Shown here: positions 1-4,407 of the stretch, piece after piece
How the letters are laid out: the number at the start of each line of letters is the position of its first letter
Numbering within the stretch: position 1 is the stretch's first letter
Assembly (NCBI GenBank): GCA_017990865.1
Contig: JAGNNB010000236.1
Coordinates: 1-5,391, forward strand
Direction of reading: 5' to 3'
Source: Lysobacteraceae bacterium
GTDB lineage: Bacteria > Pseudomonadota > Gammaproteobacteria > Xanthomonadales > Xanthomonadaceae
Length of the DNA: 5,391 nt
Made by a program: the position numbers and the translations under genes
Notes under the pieces: generated by a model
Told to the model about the DNA's origin: nothing
Seen by the model: the letters and a program-made list of their open reading frames with translations, nothing else
Database searches by the model: none

Positions 1-127
1 GTTGGTGCAAACCCAATTCGTGCGCATGGCCGGCGTGTTCAAGTTCGACTACCGCGTCGCGTATTTGCTGCCGGCGGCGATCATGCTCGGTTTGTCGCTG
101 TGGATGTTCAAGCGGAAATCCGGGTAG
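1..127 (+). CDS. lptG: Lipopolysaccharide export permease, C-terminal fragment (probably LptG)
   Basis: The last 41 codons of a gene that enters from the left, read in the frame starting at base 2 and ending at TAG 125-127. The visible protein is a short soluble stretch (VQTQFVRMAGVFKFD), a hydrophobic helix (YLLPAAIMLGLSLWMF) and a basic cytoplasmic end (KRKSG). In the LptF/LptG (YjgP/YjgQ) family the last transmembrane helix begins with a proline after a small loop and the protein ends within a few residues in basic amino acids, as here. LptG with LptF and LptB2 forms the inner-membrane ABC transporter that pulls LPS out of the membrane for delivery to the outer membrane. I favour LptG over LptF because of the very short tail and the xerD/RDD neighbourhood typical of Xanthomonadaceae. 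With only 41 residues the family call is an inference. The gene faces the RDD gene tail to tail. Confidence 0.62.
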   Translation, partial: LVQTQFVRMAGVFKFDYRVAYLLPAAIMLGLSLWMFKRKSG

Positions 128-265
128 AGCGGGCCCCGGCCCGCCGCACGATCGAAGCGAGTGTTTGCGAGACATCGCCCTGCGCCTTCGATGAACACCC
201 GGTCACCGAACGCCGGCCGCGAAAGGTCGGCTCGGGCGATCCTGACTCGCGGTGCGAAGCGATCT

Positions 266-290
266 TGTAGGAGCGCCGGAAGGCGCGACC
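266..290 (+). repeat. REP-type hairpin, copy 1
   Basis: TGTAGGAGCGCCGGAAGGCG and the following CGACC form a 25-base unit with a GTAG head and a perfect 5-bp stem GCGCC/GGCGC closing a GGAA loop. A nearly identical unit lies at 410-434 in the same orientation. A GTAG or GTGG tetranucleotide in front of a GC hairpin is the known layout of REPs in Stenotrophomonas, Xanthomonas and Pseudomonas that are moved by RAYT transposases. No RAYT gene is in the window. Confidence 0.7.
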
Positions 291-409
291 GATACCTCAT
301 CAAGCGCCGTGCCATCACGCTTCGCTCGTGCGCACGAACTCATGCAGGAAATCCGAATACGCATCGCCGAGCGGCAGTTCCGTGTCGCGGCTCAGACACG
401 CAACGCTTT

Positions 410-434
410 TGTGGGAGCGCCGGAAGGCGCGATC
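410..434 (+). repeat. REP-type hairpin, copy 2
   Basis: This copy differs from the unit at 266-290 only by GTGG instead of GTAG in the head and by T instead of C at position 24. The GCGCC-GGAA-GGCGC stem-loop is identical. The two copies are direct repeats 144 bases apart, so they form a spaced direct pair and not the inverted pair (REPIN) usually mobilised by RAYTs. A role as a transcript-end or mRNA-protecting hairpin for lptG is possible but not shown. Confidence 0.7.
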
Positions 435-504
435 TGCTTTTCCGTCGTACATTTGTATTTCGTTTTAGCTTGAAAAGCCGTTGCTTTCGCGCTTTCGCGC
501 GACC

Positions 505-531
505 TACTTTTCTTTGCTCGTGCAGAAAGTA
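505..531. repeat. Degenerate CTTTCTTTGC-type inverted repeat
   Basis: The left arm TACTTTTCTTTGC (505-517) and the right arm GCAGAAAGTA (522-531) flank a TCGT loop. The right arm matches the left if three of its bases are missing, so this looks like a decayed copy of a longer palindrome. Similar TACTTTCTTTGC palindromes are, from memory, frequent in intergenic DNA of xanthomonads. It lies 43 bases beyond the stop codon of the minus-strand RDD gene and could end its transcript, but there is no T-run after the stem on that strand. Confidence 0.45.
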
Positions 532-573
532 TTGGACGCATTCTTCATAGGCTGCCGACTCGTGAAAGTTGGC

Positions 574-1071
574 TTACTTCTTCGCCAATCGCACCACCCG
601 CGTCCCGCTGGCGCGGTCGTGCCAGGTGCGTTTTTCGCGGTCGAACCAGGCCCACCAGAAGCCCAGGCCGCCGAGGGCGAGGGAGAGGGTGCCGATGAGG
701 TAGCGGCGGAGCAGGGCCTTGCGCGTGGGGCGCTCGCCGTCGGTGGCTACGACGCGCAGGCGCCAGGGCCGCATGCCGAGGGTTTGGCCGCCGCGCCGCC
801 AACTGACGATGGCGTAGGCGCCGGTCGCGAGCCAGCAGCAGAACCACAGCGCCCACTGCAGTGGGCTGAAGGCTTCGATATTTTCGCGTGCGGCGTGGCC
901 GGCGAGGGTGTAGCCCACGGTGAACACCGCGGAAAGCAGAAACCAAATCGCGGCCGCCGGCCACAGGTCGTAGAACAGCGCGAGCATACGTCGGCCCACG
1001 AAGGCCTGCGGTTCGGACGGTGTTGCGGGCGGTGGTGCGGCGGCGTCGGTCGCGGGCGGCGTTTCGGTCAT
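574..1071 (-). CDS. RDD-family integral membrane protein
   Basis: A 165-residue protein with an Ala/Pro-rich cytoplasmic N-terminus (residues 1-22) followed by an RDD domain. The family signature is clear: R28-x-x-A31-x-x-x-D35 at the start of helix 1, the GQTLGM loop (95-100) followed by RPWRLRVV, and D144-REKRTWHD near the C-terminal end, closing with SGTRVV. Three hydrophobic helices fall at about 36-57, 73-91 and 124-143. RDD proteins are small membrane proteins of mostly unknown function; some have been linked to ion/proton exchange, so transport here is only a guess. I chose the ATG at 1071 over one 13 codons upstream (1110) because a TATCCT -10 box ends 6 bases before it and the extra 13 residues do not belong to the domain. 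The gene is divergent from xerD and convergent with lptG. An RDD gene beside xerD is a familiar arrangement in Xanthomonadaceae. Confidence 0.88.
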   Translation of the reverse strand: MTETPPATDAAAPPPATPSEPQAFVGRRMLALFYDLWPAAAIWFLLSAVFTVGYTLAGHAARENIEAFSPLQWALWFCCWLATGAYAIVSWRRGGQTLGMRPWRLRVVATDGERPTRKALLRRYLIGTLSLALGGLGFWWAWFDREKRTWHDRASGTRVVRLAKK

Positions 1072-1077
1072 CGCGAC

Positions 1078-1083
1078 AGGATA
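1078..1083 (-). promoter_or_regulatory. Candidate -10 box for the RDD gene (leaderless type)
   Basis: On the minus strand the sequence reads TATCCT, GTCGCG, ATG. The box sits 6 bases before the start codon, so transcription would begin at or within a base of the A of ATG. No Shine-Dalgarno sequence is present, which fits a leaderless mRNA. A -35 element is not obvious; the best stretch is CTTTGC 16 bases upstream. Confidence 0.42.
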
Positions 1084-1106
1084 CGAGAAAGCGCCGATCG
1101 CAAAGC

Positions 1107-1116
1107 GCATCGATGC
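1107..1116. promoter_or_regulatory. 10-bp palindrome in the divergent promoter region
   Basis: GCATCGATGC is a perfect palindrome lying close to the middle of the 67-base space between the two divergent start codons. It could be an operator, or it could be chance in GC-rich DNA. There is no further supporting repeat. Confidence 0.25.
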
Positions 1117-1126
1117 CGCGTCGCGC

Positions 1127-1132
1127 TACCCT
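1127..1132 (+). promoter_or_regulatory. Candidate -10 box for xerD (leaderless type)
   Basis: TACCCT is followed by GTGCCG and then the ATG at 1139, the same spacing and almost the same bases as on the opposite strand in front of the RDD gene. Transcription would start at or next to the ATG. This supports ATG 1139 as the xerD start over the in-frame GTG at 1133. No Shine-Dalgarno sequence and no clear -35 box are visible. Confidence 0.42.
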
Positions 1133-1138
1133 GTGCCG

Positions 1139-2104
1139 ATGCGCTCGAACGCCTTGCCCCGCACGCCCGCCGAACGCCGCGAAGACGCGGTTGCGCTGCC
1201 GCCGCTGCGCGATGCCGATGCGCAGGCGATCGCGACGTTCATCGAGGCCGCGTGGGCCGAGCAAGGCCTGGCGAAGCAAACCCAGGCCAGCTATCGCCGC
1301 GATTTGGAAGGCTTCGCGCGCTGGCGCGATGGCGCGGGCGATGGCTTGGTCGGCGCCGATCGCGCCGCGCTGTTCGATTACCTGGCCGCGCGCACCCGCA
1401 ACGGTTATTCGCCGCGCAGCAATGCGCGCCTGTTGTCGACGCTGCGCGCCTTCTATGCGCGCGCGGTGCGTCAGGGCCAGCGCCAGGACGATCCCACCGC
1501 GTTGCTGGATGCGCCCAAGCAGCCGCGTTCGCTGCCCAAAGCGCTGGGCGAGCGCGAGATCGAGGCCTTGCTCGCCGCGCCCGACATCGCCGAGCCGCTG
1601 GGCCTGCGCGATCGCGCGATGCTCGAACTGATGTACGCCGCTGGGCTGCGCGTGAGCGAGCTGGTCGAGTTGCCGGCGACGGCGATCAACCTGCGTCAAG
1701 GCGCGCTGCGGGTCTCCGGCAAAGGCGGCAAGGAACGTTTGGTGCCGCTGGGCGAGGAAGCGCAGCACTGGCTGCAGCGCTATTTGGCCGAGTCGCGGCC
1801 CGCGCTGGCGGGCAAGCGGGCGCTGGCGCCGCTCTTCCTCTGCCCGACAGGCATGGCGCCGACGCGGCAGGATTTTTGGCGCTGGGTGAAGCGCTATGCG
1901 GCCGTGGCGGGCATCGACCCGGCGCGGATCAGTCCGCATGGACTGCGTCACAGTTTCGCGACCCATTTACTGAACCACGGGGCCGATTTGCGCGCGCTGC
2001 AAATGCTGTTGGGGCACGCCAGCCTTTCGACCACGCAGATCTACACACTGGTCGCCCGCGAACAACTCAAGCGGCTGCATGCGCAGCACCACCCGCGCGC
2101 CTGA
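1139..2104 (+). CDS. xerD: Site-specific tyrosine recombinase XerD
   Basis: A 321-residue tyrosine recombinase that with XerC resolves chromosome dimers at dif near the end of replication, under FtsK control. The N-terminal SAM-like DNA-binding domain covers about residues 25-115 and includes the [14 protein letters not shown] motif; the catalytic domain covers about 135-321. All six active-site residues are present: R171 (GLRVSEL), K195 (GKGGKERL), H267 and R270 (HGLRH), H293 (GHASLST) and nucleophile Y302 (TTQIYT). The C-terminus LHAQHHPRA is nearly identical to that of E. coli XerD, which separates it from XerC. Compared with the 298-residue E. coli protein, the extra length is mainly an N-terminal extension of about 20 residues. 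I chose ATG 1139; the in-frame GTG at 1133 would add two residues but lies inside the predicted -10 spacing. dsbC follows 161 bases later on the same strand. Confidence 0.96.
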   Translation: MRSNALPRTPAERREDAVALPPLRDADAQAIATFIEAAWAEQGLAKQTQASYRRDLEGFARWRDGAGDGLVGADRAALFDYLAARTRNGYSPRSNARLLSTLRAFYARAVRQGQRQDDPTALLDAPKQPRSLPKALGEREIEALLAAPDIAEPLGLRDRAMLELMYAAGLRVSELVELPATAINLRQGALRVSGKGGKERLVPLGEEAQHWLQRYLAESRPALAGKRALAPLFLCPTGMAPTRQDFWRWVKRYAAVAGIDPARISPHGLRHSFATHLLNHGADLRALQMLLGHASLSTTQIYTLVAREQLKRLHAQHHPRA

Positions 2105-2265
2105 GGCCTGACGCCTGCCCCGACCGAGGCCGGTATGCCGCCGCGTTTGCGTTTCTTGCCGGGACCGCGAAGTCGCTTTCGCATGCGACAATCCGTCGAA
2201 CCTCGCCCTCTCCACGCGGTCGAAGCCGAAGGATCGCACCGCAAGCCCCAACCAGGACTCTCCCG
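2105..2265. other. Spacer between xerD and dsbC
   Basis: 161 bases with no gene. The only structure I see is a perfect 10-bp palindrome TCGCATGCGA at 2179-2188 immediately before GACAAT (2187-2192), which resembles a -10 box in four of six positions but has no matching -35 element. dsbC may be read from xerD or from a weak promoter here. Confidence 0.4.
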
Positions 2266-3117
2266 ATGAAACTGCCGTTATCCGTCGCCCTTTGCGTTTT
2301 GAGCCTTTCCGCTTGCGCTCAAACCGCGCCGCCCGACGCCAAAGCCAAGGCCGATCAACCCGCCGCTGCGGGTGAGACCAAAACCGCCGCCGCGCCGGTC
2401 CCCAATACGCCCGAAGGACGCGCCCGCGCCGCGTTGCAGGGTCTGGATCCGACGATCCAAATCGACCGCATGACCGCCGCGCCGCTTCCCGGCTTCCGCG
2501 AAGCCATCGTCGGCGGCCAAGTGCTCTACGTCAGCGACGACGGCAAATATCTGCTGCAGGGTTCGTTGTTCGACATGCAGGAAAAGCGCGATCTGAGCCA
2601 AATCGGCATCAGCGTGCTGCGTCGCGATGAGCTGGCGAAGATTCCGCAGAAGGACAAGATCGTGTTCGCGCCGGTCGGCAAGGCCAAGCACACGGTCAAC
2701 GTCTTCACCGATATCGAATGCGGTTATTGCCGGAAACTGCATCAGGACATCGGCGAGTACAACCGGCTCGGCATCGCTATCCAGTACCTCGCCTTCCCGC
2801 GCGCCGGCACCGCCAGCCAGGATTTCCGCAACATGGAATCCGTCTGGTGCTCCGCCGACCGCCGCAAAGCGCTGACCGACGCCAAAGGCGGCCAAGCCGT
2901 CGCCCCGAAGACCTGCAGCAACCCGGTGAACATGCAGTACCAGATCGGCCAGAAGATCGGCCTGCAGGGCACGCCGATGGTCGTCACCCAGGAAGGCATC
3001 GCGTTGCCGGGTTACATGCCGCCGGAAGCGATGCTGCAAACCCTGGATCGCCTGGAAGCGCAAGCCAAAGGTGGCGCTGGCGATGCGGCGAAAGCCACTG
3101 CCAGCGGAGCGCCTTGA
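2266..3117 (+). CDS. dsbC: Thiol:disulfide interchange protein DsbC, predicted lipoprotein
   Basis: A 283-residue periplasmic disulfide isomerase that reshuffles wrong disulfides and is kept reduced by DsbD. Residues 1-16 are a signal peptide ending in the lipobox L14-S15-A16-C17. Residues 18-50 form an Ala/Pro/Lys-rich linker, about 55-110 the DsbC N-terminal dimerisation domain, and about 125-265 the thioredoxin-like domain. The active site is C152-G-Y-C155, the same CGYC as E. coli DsbC. The structural disulfide pair C195/C217 and the cis-proline P237 (GTP) are spaced from the first active-site Cys exactly as in E. coli (43, 65 and 85 residues). A 15-residue Gly/Ala tail is extra. E. coli DsbC is soluble, so the lipobox implies membrane tethering here; residue +2 is Ala, not Asp, which by E. 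coli rules favours the outer membrane. AGGA at 2254-2257 is a modest ribosome site. The reading frame is open far upstream, but similarity starts only here. No promoter is clear. Confidence 0.93.
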   Translation: MKLPLSVALCVLSLSACAQTAPPDAKAKADQPAAAGETKTAAAPVPNTPEGRARAALQGLDPTIQIDRMTAAPLPGFREAIVGGQVLYVSDDGKYLLQGSLFDMQEKRDLSQIGISVLRRDELAKIPQKDKIVFAPVGKAKHTVNVFTDIECGYCRKLHQDIGEYNRLGIAIQYLAFPRAGTASQDFRNMESVWCSADRRKALTDAKGGQAVAPKTCSNPVNMQYQIGQKIGLQGTPMVVTQEGIALPGYMPPEAMLQTLDRLEAQAKGGAGDAAKATASGAP

Positions 3118-3164
3118 TCCTGGGCGCGCTGCGCAGTTTGCGGTTTCGCATGTAACGATTGCTC

Positions 3165-3191
3165 AAGCGCGCGACTGTGGTCGCGCCGCTT
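3165..3191 (+). repeat. Hairpin directly before the dsbC terminator
   Basis: AAGCGCGCGAC (3165-3175) pairs with GTCGCGCCGCTT (3180-3191) around a TGTG loop, an 11-bp stem with one bulged base. It lies 48 bases after the dsbC stop and only 7 bases before the next hairpin, so it would form part of the 3' end of the dsbC mRNA. Confidence 0.55.
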
Positions 3192-3237
3192 GCCGAAGAC
3201 AGGGCTGCGAGCGATCGCAGCCCTGTGCGTTTTCGGC
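3192..3237 (+). terminator. Long hairpin, likely dsbC terminator
   Basis: ACAGGGCTGCGA (3199-3210) and TCGCAGCCCTGT (3215-3226) form a perfect 12-bp stem around a GCGA loop, followed by GCGTTTT. An outer pair GCCGAA (3192-3197) and TTCGGC (3232-3237) extends the palindrome. The strong stem with a short T-run behind a convergently facing gene fits an intrinsic terminator for dsbC; the T-run is only four bases, so efficiency is uncertain. Confidence 0.65.
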
Positions 3238-3271
3238 GTTAACGGACTGTTGAAAAAGAGCCCGTTAACGC
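3236..3271. repeat. Inverted repeat GCGTTAACGG / CCGTTAACGC
   Basis: GCGTTAACGG (3236-3245) and its exact reverse complement (3262-3271) are 16 bases apart. Each arm also contains the palindrome CGTTAACG. The space between holds the TGTTGAAAAA end of the MITE-like element, so this hairpin sits across that element's left boundary. Confidence 0.6.
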
Positions 3272-3396
3272 AGCCACGGACGGCTGCGTCGATGAGGCAA
3301 GCGCTTAAGCGATTGTTTCGTCGGGAGCGAGTCCGGACATGTGCCGGACCTGCTACTTGAAAAACGATCTGGAGGATCGTTTTTCAACAACCTGTC
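3244..3396. mobile_element. MITE-like palindromic repeat element (about 150 bp)
   Basis: The element is framed by the inverted ends TGTTGAAAAA (3248-3257) and TTTTTCAACA (3380-3389); the flanks GGAC on the left and CCTGTC on the right give a poorer continuation. It has no coding capacity. Inside are three hairpins: CGCAGCC/GGCTGCG (3269-3275, 3282-3288), GTCCGG/CCGGAC (3331-3336, 3344-3349) and the 13-bp stem at 3357-3387. Short terminal inverted repeats, internal palindromes and intergenic position fit a non-autonomous element or another dispersed intergenic repeat. I see no clear target-site duplication. I recall similar GTTGAAAAA-ended repeats in Lysobacter and Xanthomonas intergenic regions, but could not check copy number. 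Confidence 0.5.
3357..3387 (-). terminator. Likely terminator of the lipase-foldase operon (bidirectional)
   Basis: TTGAAAAACGATC (3357-3369) and GATCGTTTTTCAA (3375-3387) are exact reverse complements around a 5-base loop. On either strand the core stem CGATC/GATCG is followed by TTTTT, so it can end transcription in both directions. It begins 16 bases beyond the foldase stop codon, the right place to end that operon. The terminator is formed by the right end of the MITE-like element. Confidence 0.65.
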
Positions 3397-3402
3397 AATG
3401 GC

Positions 3403-4407
3403 TTATTGCCCGCCGCTCAACGCCGCTTCCAGTTGTCCCACCGCTTCGAGCGAGGCGATTCGACGTTGTTCGTTGGGGGCGAATGATTCGGCGCGAAGTC
3501 GCGCGATCGCTTGTGCGTGGGTCTGCGCGTTGAGGCGCGGGTCGGCGGCGATGCGCGCGCGAGCGTCCGCATAGCGACGGACGCGCGCATCCCATTCCGC
3601 TTGTTCGGCGTCGAGCGCGGCGAGGCGTTGGGCCGCTTCCGGTCCCCATAACGCGCTGCGTTCGGCGCTACGTTGCGCCGGGCTGAGCTGGCGATGTTCC
3701 AGTTCGGCGGCTTGGGCCGCCGCCACTTCGGGCAGATCGGCGGCGGTGCGCGCGTCGTAGTTCGCCGCTGCGTCCAACGCGCGCAGCGCTTCGCGTTTGC
3801 GCTCGGGATCGAGGTCGGCGTCGCTCGCGATGCGAACGCGTCGCAAGGTCAGGTCGGCCAGCGCTTCTTCTTCCGCGAAGAAGCCCTTGGCCATCGCCTC
3901 GCCCAGCGTTTGCCGACGCAGTCGTTTCGCCTCGGCCAGACGACGCGCGGGGTCCGGGTCGTCGGCGATGTGCGATTGCGCGAGCGCTTCTCGATAGCTC
4001 AGATAACGTTCGAACAGCGCCATGACCTGTTCGACGCGCGCCACGTCCCAACGTGCCGAGAGCGTGCGTCGCAGTGCGGCGCGGATGGCGTCGAGGCTCT
4101 GTTCGCCGATCAGACTGAGGTGGTAGTCGAATAGCCGACGTAGGTCGGCATCGGGGATCGGTGCGCCGCGCTCGTCGAAATGGACATCGCCATCGACTTC
4201 GGTACCGCGCAGCGAGCCGCTGCGGAGCGGATCGGCCGCTTGTGCAGCGGCCGATTGTTCGGTCATTTGTTCGTGCGAAGCGGCTGCCGTGGCGCTGGCC
4301 TGGCCCATCACGGGCGAGGCCACCGGCGTCGAACGCCACCACCACAGGCCGGCAGCGATCGCCGCCGCAAGCGCGGCGGCGCCGAGGATGCCGCGTCGGC
4401 CGTTCAC
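3403..4407 (-). CDS. lifO: Lipase-specific foldase (lipase chaperone, Lif)
   Basis: A 334-residue steric chaperone that folds its partner lipase in the periplasm while anchored in the inner membrane. It has one N-terminal membrane helix (about 7-24, ending in LWWW), an Ala/Ser/Gln-rich linker (about 30-58), the conserved SLRGTEVDGDV entry segment (65-75), and the family signature at 90-102. That signature reads RRLFDYHLSLIGE against the usual RxxFDY(F/C)LSA(L/A)GE: the R, FDY, LS and GE residues are kept, but H96 and L99 are unusual. The rest is long, Arg/Ala/Glu-rich helices that in known Lif structures wrap around the lipase; length is close to Pseudomonas Lif (about 340). It starts with GTG, overlapping the lipase TGA stop by four bases (GTGA), without a good Shine-Dalgarno site, which points to translational coupling. 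A likely terminator follows the stop. Confidence 0.93.
   Translation of the reverse strand: MNGRRGILGAAALAAAIAAGLWWWRSTPVASPVMGQASATAAASHEQMTEQSAAAQAADPLRSGSLRGTEVDGDVHFDERGAPIPDADLRRLFDYHLSLIGEQSLDAIRAALRRTLSARWDVARVEQVMALFERYLSYREALAQSHIADDPDPARRLAEAKRLRRQTLGEAMAKGFFAEEEALADLTLRRVRIASDADLDPERKREALRALDAAANYDARTAADLPEVAAAQAAELEHRQLSPAQRSAERSALWGPEAAQRLAALDAEQAEWDARVRRYADARARIAADPRLNAQTHAQAIARLRAESFAPNEQRRIASLEAVGQLEAALSGGQ

Larger units (their letters stand above)
128..573. other. Gene-free repeat-bearing spacer between lptG and the RDD gene
   Basis: About 450 bases between two convergent genes. Short open frames cross it on both strands, but none has a recognisable protein, a good ribosome binding site or typical codon use; the longest on the + strand (161-550) encodes the same short peptide (CxSAGRRD) twice because it reads through the two REP copies. 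The spacer holds a GC-only inverted repeat just after the lptG stop (GCGGGCC 129-135 with GGCCCGC 138-144, no T-run), two REP hairpins and a degenerate CTTTCTTTGC-type inverted repeat. The part from about 440 to 573 is noticeably richer in A and T than the flanking genes. Confidence 0.7.

Noticed and set aside
129..144. GC-only inverted repeat after the lptG stop as an intrinsic terminator
   Set aside because: The stem is good (GCGGGCC/GGCCCGC) but the loop is only two bases in the full pairing and no T-run follows, so I do not list it as a terminator.
264..434. The two similar units as the start of a CRISPR array
   Set aside because: There are only two copies, 144 bases apart, with GC-hairpin REP features and no cas genes; spacing is far outside CRISPR spacer size.
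161..550. Plus-strand open frame of 129 codons in the lptG-RDD spacer
   Set aside because: It reads through both REP copies, producing the same peptide twice, and ends in the decayed palindrome. There is no ribosome site or known domain, so it is repeat-derived noise.
545..1966. Minus-strand open frame of 473 codons opposite xerD
   Set aside because: The translation is Arg/Ala-rich without any recognisable motif, and XerD on the other strand has every catalytic residue. It is an antisense shadow that also overlaps the RDD gene in another frame.
2179..2192. Possible dsbC promoter at the TCGCATGCGA palindrome with GACAAT
   Set aside because: The -10 match is only four of six and no -35 hexamer lies at 16-18 bases upstream, so it is mentioned in the spacer entry but not called.
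2278..3063. Minus-strand open frame of 261 codons opposite dsbC
   Set aside because: It mirrors the DsbC codons, has no family motif and no ribosome site. DsbC is firmly supported by CGYC, its second disulfide and the cis-proline.
481..3117. A single open frame of 878 codons running from the spacer through xerD (in another frame) into dsbC
   Set aside because: Only the last 283 codons match DsbC and they begin with a signal peptide. The upstream part lies over the RDD gene and XerD, which have clear family motifs, and is low-complexity Arg/Ala/Gly sequence, typical of stop-poor frames in GC-rich DNA.
3341..3574. Short plus-strand frames starting in the MITE-like element and running into the foldase gene
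   Set aside because: They start within hairpins, overlap the foldase on the opposite strand and show no motif.
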